This document shows, in pieces, positions 8,654 through 18,233 of a stretch of DNA of 64,000 nt. Both the position numbers and the translations under genes were made by a program. The DNA comes from Bradyrhizobium liaoningense (GTDB taxonomy: Bacteria; Pseudomonadota; Alphaproteobacteria; Rhizobiales; Xanthobacteraceae). Position 1 is the first letter of the stretch. Every line of letters starts with the position of its first letter. The stretch covers positions 1 through 64,000 of the forward strand of contig NZ_JAFCJS010000014.1 in assembly GCF_018130825.1 (NCBI RefSeq), written 5' to 3'. Below the pieces are notes generated by a model that was given only the letters and a program-made list of their open reading frames with translations, searched no databases and had not been told where the DNA came from.

Positions 8654-9955
8654 ATGCTCCAGACCCGATTTGCGATCGCGGCCGTCGCGCTCCTCGCATG
8701 CTCAGCCACCGCCTCTGCCCAATTCGTACCGCCGCCCGCAAGGCCTGTGGCGCCCAAGGCCAGCGCGCCCTCGCCGCGCGCGGCCTCGTGCCATAACGGC
8801 GCGAGCTTCGATCGTTTCCTCGCCGACGTGAAGCAACAGGCCGTCGCGGCCGGCGTCTCGCAGCGAACGATCGCGGAGGCCTCGCCCTACCTCGTCTACG
8901 ACCAGGGCATCGTCAACCGCGACCGCGGCCAGCGCGTGTTCGGTCAGCTCTTCACCGAGTTCGCGGGACGCATGGCCGCGCCCTATCGCATGCAGAACGG
9001 CCAGCAGCACATCAAGAACCACGCCTCTGCATTCGCGCGCGCGGAAAAGGAGTATGGCGTGCCGCCGGCGGTGATCGCCGCGTTCTGGGGCCTGGAGAGC
9101 GATTTCGGCGCCAACATGGGCAACCTGCCGACGCTGAAATCGCTGGTCTCGCTCGCCTATGACTGCCGGCGCTCGGAGATGTTCGTGAACGAGACCATCG
9201 CCGCGCTGAAGATCATCGATCGCGGCGATCTCACGACCGACGAGATGGTCGGCTCCTGGGCCGGCGAGCTCGGGCAGACGCAATTTCTGCCGGTGCATTA
9301 CGTCAACTATGCCGTCGACTATGACGGCGACGGACGGCGCGATCTGCTGCGCAGCGAGGACGACGTGATCGGCTCGACCGCGAACTACATCGCCAACGGC
9401 TTGAAATGGCGGCGCGGCGAGCCGTGGCTGGAAGAGATCAAGGTGCCGCAGAACCTGCCATGGGAGCAGACCGATCTCACCGTGCAGCAGCCGCGCTCGA
9501 AATGGGCGCAGCTGGGCGTCACCTATCCCGACGGACGGCCGCTGCCGAACGACAATCTGCCGGCCTCCGTGCTGCTGCCGATGGGACGGACCGGCCCTGC
9601 CTTCATGGCCTATGCGAATTTCGCGGCCTATACCGAGTGGAATAACTCGCTGATCTATTCGACCACCGCAGGCTATCTCGCCACCCGCATCGCGGGCGCA
9701 CCGCCGATGCGCAAACCGGCCGTGCCGGTCGCGCAACTGCCGTTCAATGAGCTGAAGCAATTGCAGCAGCTTCTGGTCCAGGCCGGTTACAATGTCGGCA
9801 AGGTCGACGGCGTGCTCGGCCAGCAGAGCCGCGCCGCCGTGAAGGCGATGCAGATCAAGTTCGGCCTTCCCGCGGATTCCTGGCCGACTGCCGAGCTGCT
9901 CGCCCGCATGCGCGGCGGCACGGCACAGGCGCAACCGACGGGGATTGTGCGGTAG
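8654..9955 (+). CDS. Lytic murein transglycosylase (MltB type) with peptidoglycan-binding domain
   Basis: A 433-residue periplasmic enzyme cleaving the MurNAc-GlcNAc bond of peptidoglycan with formation of anhydro-MurNAc. The signal peptide is at 1-22 (no lipobox, so soluble). The SLT_2 domain spans about 47-345, with catalytic Glu148 in FWGLESDFG and the family pattern GSWAGELGQTQFLP. A C-terminal peptidoglycan-binding domain (about 365-425, LLVQAGYNVGKVDGVLGQQSRAAVKAMQ) follows. Its proximity to the L,D-transpeptidase suggests a wall-remodelling neighbourhood. Confidence 0.95.
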   Translation: MLQTRFAIAAVALLACSATASAQFVPPPARPVAPKASAPSPRAASCHNGASFDRFLADVKQQAVAAGVSQRTIAEASPYLVYDQGIVNRDRGQRVFGQLFTEFAGRMAAPYRMQNGQQHIKNHASAFARAEKEYGVPPAVIAAFWGLESDFGANMGNLPTLKSLVSLAYDCRRSEMFVNETIAALKIIDRGDLTTDEMVGSWAGELGQTQFLPVHYVNYAVDYDGDGRRDLLRSEDDVIGSTANYIANGLKWRRGEPWLEEIKVPQNLPWEQTDLTVQQPRSKWAQLGVTYPDGRPLPNDNLPASVLLPMGRTGPAFMAYANFAAYTEWNNSLIYSTTAGYLATRIAGAPPMRKPAVPVAQLPFNELKQLQQLLVQAGYNVGKVDGVLGQQSRAAVKAMQIKFGLPADSWPTAELLARMRGGTAQAQPTGIVR

Positions 9956-10013
9956 AATTTTCGCATCGCACAAGCCGCTTTCGCGATTGTATTTTTCCAT
10001 GAGGCTCCCATGT

Positions 10014-10047
10014 GAGTGGCTCAGGTTTTCTCCTGAGAATTCCACTC
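10014..10047 (+). other. Interrupted hairpin upstream of the DUF1993 gene
   Basis: The nested arms GAGTGG-CTCAGG (10014-10025) and CCTGAG...CCACTC (10032-10047) can pair around a TTTTCT loop with a 4-nt bulge. The structure ends 17 nt before the ATG at 10065, so it lies in the probable 5' leader. Confidence 0.5.
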
Positions 10048-10064
10048 ATTGAAGCGAGCATCAC

Positions 10065-10568
10065 ATGTCCTTCTACGACGCCGTCGTCCCCGCCTATTTG
10101 CAAATGCTGAACAGCCTGACCGGCCTGCTCACCAAAGCCGAGGCGCATTGCGCGGCGAAGAAGATCGATCCGAGCGTGTTGCTCGGCTCGCGCCTGTTCC
10201 CGGACATGCTGCCGCTGTCGAAGCAGATCCAGCTCGTCAGCGATTTCGCTGCCAAGGGCTGCGCGCGGCTGACCCATAGCGAGGTGCCGTCGAACCCCGA
10301 TACGGAAAAGACGTTTGAGGAGCTGAAGCAGCGGCTCGCCAAGACCATCGACTATGTGAAGTCGTTCAAGCCCGAGCAGTTCGAGGGTGCCGAGACCAAG
10401 GACGTCACCTTCCCGGCCGGCCCCGACAAATCCATCACCATGAAGGGGCAGCAATTCTTCAGCGCGTTCTCGCTGCCGAACTTCTATTTCCACGCGGCGA
10501 CCACTCACGGCATTTTGCGCCACAACGGCGTCGAGATCGGCAAGCGCGATTTCATGGGCGCGAACTGA
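10065..10568 (+). CDS. DUF1993 family protein
   Basis: A 167-residue cytoplasmic protein recognisable as DUF1993 from its opening SFYDAVVPAYLQMLNSLTGLL and the closing FSAFSLPNFYFHAATTHGILRHNGVEIGKRDFMG. The fold is probably a DinB-like four-helix bundle, with His residues in FHAATTHGILRHNG that could bind metal. The biochemical role is unknown. It lies alone with a leader hairpin upstream and a 9-bp hairpin (10635-10658) downstream. Confidence 0.88.
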   Translation: MSFYDAVVPAYLQMLNSLTGLLTKAEAHCAAKKIDPSVLLGSRLFPDMLPLSKQIQLVSDFAAKGCARLTHSEVPSNPDTEKTFEELKQRLAKTIDYVKSFKPEQFEGAETKDVTFPAGPDKSITMKGQQFFSAFSLPNFYFHAATTHGILRHNGVEIGKRDFMGAN

Positions 10569-10634
10569 CTTGTCAAATCGCACGGCGGCGGCAGTCAAAA
10601 TCCGCTGCCGTCGCCGGAATTGCACATGAATTAT

Positions 10635-10658
10635 GCTACGCGGGCTTTGCCGCGTAGC
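10635..10658. other. Perfect 9-bp hairpin between two genes
   Basis: GCTACGCGG and CCGCGTAGC pair around a GCTTTG loop. There is no T tract, so it is not a canonical terminator. A longer imperfect hairpin (GGCGGCGGCAG / CTGCCGTCGCC) lies just upstream near 10583-10617. Apart from these, 10569-10747 shows nothing. Confidence 0.5.
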
Positions 10659-10747
10659 TCGCCTGCACTTTCCGTATGGCTCGTCTCTTGCGCCTGATGT
10701 CGCGATGCACAAGTGTTCGGGACCTCTCACCGCCTGGAAGCATTCTC

Positions 10748-11848
10748 ATGAGCCGTTCGACCAAATTGTTTGAGACCTACAAGCTCGGCCCGATCACGCT
10801 GGCCAACCGCCTCGTCATGGCGCCGCTGACGCGCAACCGCGCGGTGCCCGGCACGTTCGTCCCCGGCGCGCTCGCCGCCGACTATTACGGCCAGCGCGCC
10901 TCCGCGGGCCTCTTGATCACCGAAGCGAGCCAGGTCTCGCAACAGGGCCAGGGCTACCAGGACACCCCCGGCATCTACAGCAAGGAGCAGGTCGCCGGCT
11001 GGCGCAAGGTCACCGACAAGGTGCATGAGCGTGGCGGCAAGATCTTCATCCAGCTCTGGCATGTCGGCCGCATCTCGCATGTCGATCTGCAGGCGAATGG
11101 CGCGGCCCCGGTGGCGCCGAGCGCGATCCGCGCCAAGGGCAAGACCTTCGTCAACGGCAGCTTCGCCGACGTCTCCGAGCCGCGCGCGCTCGAGCTGTCC
11201 GAAATTCCCGGGATCATCGACGACTTCAAGCGCGCGACGAAGAATGCGCTGGAAGCGGGCTTCGACGGCGTCGAGATCCATGGTGCCAATGGCTATTTGC
11301 TCGAGCAGTTCGCCAAGGACGGCGCCAACAAGCGCACGGACGCCTATGGCGGCTCGATCGAGAACCGCGCGCGGCTGATGCTGGAGGTCTCCAAGGCCGT
11401 CGTGGCCGAAGCCGGCGCCGATCGCACCGGCATCCGCATCTCGCCGGTGACGCCGGCCAACGATATCTCGGATTCCAATCCGCAGGCGCTGTACGACCAC
11501 ATCGTCGACGGCCTCAGCGCGCTGAAGCTGGTCTATCTCCACGTCGTCGAAGGCGCCACCGGCGGGCCGCGCGACATCGCCCCGTTCGACTATGCGTCCC
11601 TGCGCAAGCGCTTTGCCGGCGCCTACGTCGCCAACAACGGCTACGATTTCGATCTCGCCAGCAAGGTGCTGGAGGCGAATGCGGCCGATCTCATCGCCTT
11701 CGGCAAGCCGTTCATCTCCAACCCCGACCTCGTCGAGCGCTTGAAGGCGGGTGCGGCGCTGAACGACTGGGACAAGAACACGTTCTACGGCGGCGGCGCG
11801 AAGGGGTATACGGACTACCCGACGCTGGCGGCCGAGCCGGCGGAGTAG
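10748..11848 (+). CDS. Old Yellow Enzyme family alkene reductase
   Basis: A 366-residue FMN enzyme that reduces activated C=C bonds with NAD(P)H (NemA/XenB/OYE family). The start MSRSTKLFETYKLGPITLANR is chosen because the family begins here; 24 upstream codons are open but not conserved in character. Visible motifs are MAPLTRNRA (FMN site), QLWHVGRISH, the active-site segment GFDGVEIHGANGYLLEQF, and DLIAFGKPFISNPDL at the phosphate-binding end. It is soluble and cytoplasmic, and appears to be a single-gene unit. Physiological substrates are usually quinones, enones or nitro compounds. Confidence 0.95.
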   Translation: MSRSTKLFETYKLGPITLANRLVMAPLTRNRAVPGTFVPGALAADYYGQRASAGLLITEASQVSQQGQGYQDTPGIYSKEQVAGWRKVTDKVHERGGKIFIQLWHVGRISHVDLQANGAAPVAPSAIRAKGKTFVNGSFADVSEPRALELSEIPGIIDDFKRATKNALEAGFDGVEIHGANGYLLEQFAKDGANKRTDAYGGSIENRARLMLEVSKAVVAEAGADRTGIRISPVTPANDISDSNPQALYDHIVDGLSALKLVYLHVVEGATGGPRDIAPFDYASLRKRFAGAYVANNGYDFDLASKVLEANAADLIAFGKPFISNPDLVERLKAGAALNDWDKNTFYGGGAKGYTDYPTLAAEPAE

Positions 11849-11852
11849 TTTC

Positions 11853-12003
11853 TTCTCCCTCTCCCCGCTTGCGGGGAGAGGGTTGGGGTGAGGGGGAGTC
11901 TCCCCGGGGACGGAGGCAGTTGGACTCGCGGAGAGTCCCCCTCACCCGGAATCCGCGCTTTCAGCGCGCATTCCGGCCTCTCCCCGCAAGCGGGGAGAGG
12001 CGA
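11853..12003. repeat. Palindromic repeat, CTCTCCC/GGGAGAGG family
   Basis: Two arms each contain a hairpin CCTCTCCCCGC-TTGCGGGGAGAGG or its complement. The interior pairs GGGGGAGTCTCC with GAGAGTCCCCCTC. It lies between the convergent OYE and glpV genes and probably serves as a transcription barrier. Same family as 2030-2171. Confidence 0.75.
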
Positions 12004-12010
12004 AGAAAGA

Positions 12011-12036
12011 AAAGGCCGGGATCGCTCCCGGCCTTT
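12011..12036. terminator. Bidirectional rho-independent terminator at the end of the glp operon
   Basis: Perfect 10-bp stem AAAGGCCGGG/CCCGGCCTTT with a 6-nt loop. It is followed by TTGTG on the plus strand and by TCTTTC on the minus strand. It lies 26 nt beyond the glpV stop codon. Confidence 0.85.
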
Positions 12037-12061
12037 TGTGTTTGATGACGCTACGCGCTGC

Positions 12062-13858
12062 TTACTTCGCTTCCGCGCGCTTCGGGGGAGTGGCCGGCCA
12101 CGACTTGATCAGCGCGTCGTAGTCGACGGTCTCGCCCTTCGGCTTCTCGTTCGCGAGCTTGCGCTGCGGAGCGATGGTGCCGTCCTTCTGGGCCTTGGCG
12201 AACCAATGCTCAGCAGTCTCCTTCTTGTTCAGCTTCGGACCGCAGGCACCCTGCACGTTCGACTTCTCGAGACGCTCGAGCACCGAGTCCTGGGCGGCTG
12301 CGAGCGCATCCATCGCGGCTTGCGGCGTCTTGGTACCGGACGACGCATCGCCGATGTTCTGCCACCACAGCTGCGCGAGCTTCGGATAGTCAGGCACGTT
12401 GTTGCCGGTCGGGGTCCACTGCACGCGGGCGGGCGAGCGGTAGAACTCGATCAGGCCGCCGAGCTTCGGCGCACGCTCGGTGAACGACTTATCCCAGATA
12501 TCGGACTCACGGATGAAGGTGAGACCGACATGGCTCTTCTTCAGCGACACCGACTTGGAGACGATGAACTGCAGATAGAGCCAGGCCGCCTTGCGGCGAT
12601 CTGCCGGCGTCGACTTCAGCAGCGTGGCGGAGCCGGCGTCCTGATAGCCGAGCTTCATGCCTTCCTTCCAGTACGAGCCGTGCGGCGACGGAGCCATACG
12701 CCATTTCGGCGTACCGTCCGCGTTCATCACCGCGATGCCCGGCTTCACCATGTCGGCGGTGAAAGCGGTGTACCAGAAGATCTGCTGGGCGATGTTGCCC
12801 TGCGCCGGCACCGGACCTGCTTCGGAGAAGGTCATGCCCTGAGCCTGCGGCGGAGCATACTTCTTCAGCCACTCGAGGTATTTGGTGATCGAGTAGACCG
12901 CGGCCGGACCGTTGGTGTCGCCACCACGCTCGACCGAGGAGCCGACCGGGCGGCAGCCTTCCATGCGGATGCCCCACTCGTCGACCGGCAGACCGTTCGG
13001 AATGCCCTTGTCGCCGTTGCCGGCCATCGACAGCCAGGCGTCGGTGAACCGCCAGCCGAGCGACGGGTCCTTCTTGCCATAGTCCATATGGCCGTAGACC
13101 TTGACGCCGTTGATCTCCTTGATGTCGTTGGTGAAGAACTCGGCGATGTCTTCATAGGCGGACCAGTTCACGGGCACGCCGAGCTCGTAGCCGTACTTGG
13201 CCTTGAACTTGGCCTTGTAGTCGGGGTTGGTGAACCAGTCGTAGCGGAACCAGTAGAGGTTCGCGAACTGCTGGTCGGGCAGCTGATAGAGCTTGCCGTC
13301 CGGACCGGTGGTGAACGACTTGCCGATGAAGTCGTTGACGTCGAGCATCGGGTCGGTGACGTCCTTGCCTTCGCCGGTCATGTAATCCGACAGGATCACG
13401 GTCTGACCGTAGCGGAAGTGCGTGCCGATCAGGTCGCTATCGTTGATCCAGCCGTCATAGACGTTCTTGCCGGACTGCATCTGGGTCTGCAGCTTCTCGA
13501 CGACGTCACCTTCCTGGATGAGGTCGTGCTTGAGCTTGATGCCGGTGAGCTCGGAGAACGCCTTGGCCAGCGTCTGCGACTCGTATTCGTGGGTCGTGAT
13601 GGTCTCGGAGACGACGTTGATCTCCATGCCCTTGAAGGGCTCGGCCGCCTTGGCGAACCACTCCAGCTCCTTCTTCTGGTCTTCCTTCGACAGCGTCGAG
13701 GGCTGGAATTCCGCGATCCACTTCTGGATCACGGCCTCGTCGGCGGCGCGGACCGGCGCCGAGACGGCGAACGACACCGCAACGATCGCGGCGACGCTGG
13801 ACATGGTCAGAAAACTATTCTTGGTCAATGGACCTTTCCTTCTCCTAAACTGTCGCAT
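12062..13858 (-). CDS. glpV: Glycerol ABC transporter substrate-binding protein
   Basis: A 598-residue periplasmic receptor. The ATG at 13858 has GGAGG seven nt upstream. A TTG at the 12th codon also has an AGGAGA site, giving an alternative N terminus beginning TKNSFLT. The signal peptide ends around AAIVAVSFAVSAPVRAA. At about 570 mature residues it is much larger than typical MalE-like receptors, which is characteristic of the rhizobial GlpV family. It is the last gene of glpD-S-T-P-Q-U-V, with a 76-nt gap after glpU that contains a short CCGGG/CCCGG hairpin and would allow separate dosage. Assignment rests on operon order as described for Rhizobium leguminosarum glycerol uptake. Confidence 0.88.
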   Translation of the reverse strand: MRQFRRRKGPLTKNSFLTMSSVAAIVAVSFAVSAPVRAADEAVIQKWIAEFQPSTLSKEDQKKELEWFAKAAEPFKGMEINVVSETITTHEYESQTLAKAFSELTGIKLKHDLIQEGDVVEKLQTQMQSGKNVYDGWINDSDLIGTHFRYGQTVILSDYMTGEGKDVTDPMLDVNDFIGKSFTTGPDGKLYQLPDQQFANLYWFRYDWFTNPDYKAKFKAKYGYELGVPVNWSAYEDIAEFFTNDIKEINGVKVYGHMDYGKKDPSLGWRFTDAWLSMAGNGDKGIPNGLPVDEWGIRMEGCRPVGSSVERGGDTNGPAAVYSITKYLEWLKKYAPPQAQGMTFSEAGPVPAQGNIAQQIFWYTAFTADMVKPGIAVMNADGTPKWRMAPSPHGSYWKEGMKLGYQDAGSATLLKSTPADRRKAAWLYLQFIVSKSVSLKKSHVGLTFIRESDIWDKSFTERAPKLGGLIEFYRSPARVQWTPTGNNVPDYPKLAQLWWQNIGDASSGTKTPQAAMDALAAAQDSVLERLEKSNVQGACGPKLNKKETAEHWFAKAQKDGTIAPQRKLANEKPKGETVDYDALIKSWPATPPKRAEAK

Positions 13859-13934
13859 GTTGTTCCTCCGTTGCAGCGACAAACTTTTATACAGGCCCGG
13901 GTTGGTCCCGGATCTGGCCGTCCCTTCGCGAGCT

Positions 13935-14264
13935 TCAGACCGTGCGGAAAATGAGCGCGGCCGTGACCAGCGAAATTCCTGATGCGAGCCACAGGCTCGA
14001 GATCTCAAACCCTTCCTCGCCGATCGGCAGCGTGGCGATCGCGTCGGTGCCGACGAGGCCGATCCAGAGCAGATGGATGACGGCCGCGGCGATCAGCGAG
14101 ATGAACAGGCGGTCGCCTCGCGTGGTCGGAATAGTGAGCACGCCGACGCGCTCGGCTTCGGGATAGACCGCGGCGAGGTACGTCATGACCGCGAGGGTGC
14201 AGGCGAGCGCGGCGAAGAAGATCGCGGTCGGCAGCGTCCACGCCATCCATGCGATGGATTCCAT
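13935..14264 (-). CDS. glpU: DUF2160 small membrane protein of the glycerol transporter
   Basis: A 109-residue inner-membrane protein with three hydrophobic segments at about 10-32, 52-74 and 88-106. It matches the DUF2160 type always found with this transporter. It lies 12 nt after glpQ. Its role in transport is not established; it is probably an accessory membrane subunit. The sequence is regular, with no sign of decay. Confidence 0.85.
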   Translation of the reverse strand: MESIAWMAWTLPTAIFFAALACTLAVMTYLAAVYPEAERVGVLTIPTTRGDRLFISLIAAAVIHLLWIGLVGTDAIATLPIGEEGFEISSLWLASGISLVTAALIFRTV

Positions 14265-14276
14265 GTGAGCCTCCCC

Positions 14277-15082
14277 TTACACGCGGCCAAGCGCGAAACC
14301 GCGCGCGATGTAGTTGCGGACGAACCAGATCACCAGCGCACCCGGAATGATGGTGAGCACGCCGGCGGCTGCCAGCAGGCCCCAGTCCATGCCCGAGGCC
14401 GACACCGTGCGGGTCATGATCGCGGCGATCGGCTTGGCGTGCACCGAAGTGAGCGTGCGCGCCAGCAGCAGCTCGACCCAGGAGAACATGAAGCAGAAGA
14501 AGGCGGCGACGCCGATGCCGCTCGCGATCAGCGGCACCAGGATCTTGATGAAGAAGCGCGGGAAGGAATAGCCGTCGAGGAAGGCGGTCTCGTCGATCTC
14601 GCGCGGCACGCCTGACACGAAGCCTTCGAGGATCCACACCGCCAGCGGAACGTTGAAGATGCAGTGCGCGAGCGCGACGGCCCAGGGCGTGTCGAACAGC
14701 CCGATCGCCGAATAGAGGTTGAAGAACGGCAGCGCATAGACCGCCGCCGGCGCCATGCGGTTGGACAGCAGCCAGAAGAACAGATGCTTGTCGCCGAGGA
14801 AGCGGTAGCGCGAGAATGCATAGGCCGCCGGCAGCGCCACCGAGATCGAGATGATGGTGTTGAGGACGACGTATTCGAGCGAGTTGATGTAACCGGAATA
14901 CCAGCTCTCGTCGGTGAAGATGCGCTTGTAATGCTGCAGCGTCGGGGTGTGCGGCCACAGCGTCATCGTCGAGACGATCTCGCTGTTGGTCTTGAAGCTC
15001 ATGTTGATGAGCCAGTAGATCGGCAGCAGCAGGAAGATCAGGAACAGCCCCATGATGAGGCGGCGGCCGGGGATCGAATGCA

Positions 15083-15083
<1 letters not shown>
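14277..15083 (-). CDS. glpQ: Glycerol ABC transporter permease, MalG type
   Basis: A 268-residue permease with six membrane segments. The EAA motif region, which contacts the ATPases, is visible as REIDETAFLDGYSFPRFFIKILVPL. The N terminus (MHSIPGRRLIMGLFLIFLLLPIYWLINMSFK) is the MalG-type first helix. Its start overlaps the glpP stop by one base, so it is translationally coupled. It pairs with GlpP to form the glycerol channel. Confidence 0.92.
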
Positions 15084-16056
<973 letters not shown>

Positions 16057-16057
<1 letters not shown>

Positions 16058-17142
16058 CAGGCGGCTCCCTCCACCAGAAGGCTGTCGGCATAGACGTGGA
16101 CGTGCGACGGATCGAATTTCAGCCCGGCGCTGCCGTCCGAGCTCGTGAAGCCCGCCGGCGCGCGCGCCGCGAGCTTGGCATCGCCGAGGCGCGCACGGGC
16201 AAAGCGGATGCGGCCGAGATCGTCGATGCGCTCGATCTTGGCGGTGAGCAGGCCGGGTGCGGGTGCGACCACCTCGACGAACTCGGGGCGCACGCCGATC
16301 TCGATCTTGGCGCCGGCCGGAAGCTTGTCGTAAGCACGGTTCAGCGCGATGACGTGGCCGTCGATCAGCGCCTCGCGCCCCCTCACCTCGGCCGGCAGGA
16401 TGTTCATGCCGGGCGAGCCGATGAAATAACCGACGAAGGTATGCGCCGGCTTGTCGAACAGTTCGGCCGGCGTGCCGCTCTGCACGACGCGGCCGTCATG
16501 CATGACGACGACAGTGTCGGCGAAGGTCAGCGCCTCGGTCTGGTCGTGGGTGACGTAGATCATCGTGAGGTCGAGCTCGCGATGCAGCGCCTTCAGCTTG
16601 GAGCGGAGCTGCCATTTCAGCTCGGGATCGATCACCGTCAGCGGCTCGTCGAACAGCACGGCGGCAACGTCGTTGCGCACGAGGCCGCGGCCGAGCGAGA
16701 TCTTCTGCTTGGCGTCGGCCGTGAGCCGCGTCGCCTTGCGGTTCAGATAAGGCTCGAGGTCGAGCAGGCGGCCGATCTCGGCGACGCGCCTGTCGATATC
16801 GGCCTTCGGCACGCCGCGGTTCTTCAGCGGAAACGCCAGGTTCTGCCCCACCGTCATGGTGTCGTAGATCACCGGAAACTGGAACACTTGGGCGATGTTG
16901 CGCTTCTGGGTTGACAGCGGTGTGATGTCCTTGCCGTCGAACAGGATTTTCCCCCGCGACGGCGTGATGATGCCGGAGATGACGTTGAGCAGCGTGGTCT
17001 TGCCGCAGCCGCTTGGGCCAAGCAGCGCATAAGCGCCGCCTTGCCGCCAGGTCATGGTGACAGGCTTGAGCGCAAAACTCTCCTGCGGCGCATCATTGCC
17101 GCCGTAGGAATGGGCGAGATCGACGAGGTCAATGCGGGCCAT
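16057..17142 (-). CDS. glpT: Glycerol ABC transporter ATPase with degenerate signature motif
   Basis: A 361-residue ATPase of the MalK/UgpC type with a C-terminal regulatory TOBE-like domain (about 245-355). Walker A is GPSGCGKTT, the Q-loop VFQFP, Walker B LFDEP and the switch His YVTHDQ, all intact. The signature position, however, reads LTADAKQ in place of LSGGQ. Its partner GlpS shows the reverse pattern. Located 14 nt after glpS and fused by one-base overlap to glpP. The symbol refers to the rhizobial ABC subunit, not the E. coli glycerol-3-phosphate antiporter. Confidence 0.92.
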
Positions 17143-17156
17143 CGCGCATCTCCCCC

Positions 17157-18233
17157 TTACGAGCCCGGTGCCGCGACCAAACGGTCGGCGGCATCGAAGA
17201 CGAAGACATCATTGGGATTGAGCACGGCATCGATGGTCTGGCCCGGCTCGAACTCGTGCACGCCGTGCAGCACCGCCACCCAGTTCAATCCGTCGCGGGT
17301 CAAATGCACAAAGCTCTCCGAACCGGTGATTTCGGTCACCGTCACCGTGGCATGGAAGGCGTGGCGGTCGGCCTCACCATTGGCAAGCCCGAGCTGATGG
17401 GCGCGGAAGCCGACGCGGTAGGTGCCGTCGGCGAGCGACGAATAGAGTCCCGAGGCCGGCGACGCCGTGCCGCCGGCATAGGCGACGTGCCCGTTCTTCT
17501 TCTCGATGCCGACGAGATTGAGCGGCGGATCGGAAAACACCTGCGCGACGCGCAAGGTCTGCGGCCGGCGGTAGACGTTGGCGGTCTCGCCCATCTGCAG
17601 CGCCTGCCCCTCCCACATGCACACCGTATTGCCGCCGAGCAGCAGCGCTTCGGTCGGCTCGGTGGTGGCATAGACGAAGATCGCGCCGGAGGCTTCGAAG
17701 ATGCGCGGCAGCTCGGCGCGCAGCTCCTCGCGGAGCTTGTAGTCGAGATTGGCGAGCGGCTCGTCGAGCAGCACGAGATCGGCGCCCTTGACCAGGGCAC
17801 GCGCGATCGCGGTGCGCTGCTGCTGGCCGCCGGAGAGCTGGAGCGGCGTCCGTTTCAGGAACGGCTCGAGCCGCAGCAGCTTCGCGGCCTCCGCCACGCG
17901 CGTCTCGATCTCCTCGCGCGGCTTGCCCTGCACACGCAAAGGCGACGCGATGTTCTCGTAGACCGTCAGCGAGGGGTAGTTGATGAACTGCTGATAGACC
18001 ATCGCGACCGAACGCTGGCGCACGTCGGCGCCGGTGACGTCCTTGCCGCCAACCAGCACCCTGCCCGTGGTCGGCTTGTCGAGGCCGGCGAGCAGCCGCA
18101 TGATCGAGGTCTTGCCCGACAGCGTCGGCCCGAGCAGCACGTTGAGCGTGCCGCTCTCGAGCGTCAGCGAGACGTCGCGAATGTGCTCGACACCGTCGAC
18201 GGTCCGGGTCACGTGATCGAGTGTCACGCTCAT
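17157..18233 (-). CDS. glpS: Glycerol ABC transporter ATPase lacking the switch histidine
   Basis: A 358-residue ATPase. Walker A is GPTLSGKTS, the Q-loop VYQQF, the signature a perfect LSGGQQQR and Walker B VLLDEP. The H-loop reads VYATTEPTEA where MalK has VYVTHDQ, so the switch His is Thr. A TOBE-like C-terminal domain follows. Its start overlaps the glpD stop (ATGA), consistent with one transcript. With GlpT it should form a heterodimer with one canonical and one degenerate ATP site. Confidence 0.92.
   Translation of the reverse strand: MSVTLDHVTRTVDGVEHIRDVSLTLESGTLNVLLGPTLSGKTSIMRLLAGLDKPTTGRVLVGGKDVTGADVRQRSVAMVYQQFINYPSLTVYENIASPLRVQGKPREEIETRVAEAAKLLRLEPFLKRTPLQLSGGQQQRTAIARALVKGADLVLLDEPLANLDYKLREELRAELPRIFEASGAIFVYATTEPTEALLLGGNTVCMWEGQALQMGETANVYRRPQTLRVAQVFSDPPLNLVGIEKKNGHVAYAGGTASPASGLYSSLADGTYRVGFRAHQLGLANGEADRHAFHATVTVTEITGSESFVHLTRDGLNWVAVLHGVHEFEPGQTIDAVLNPNDVFVFDAADRLVAAPGS

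Noticed and set aside
11888..13954. Plus-strand open frame of 688 codons opposite glpV
   Set aside because: It begins in the palindromic repeat and runs antisense to a gene with clear signal peptide, operon context and ribosome site.
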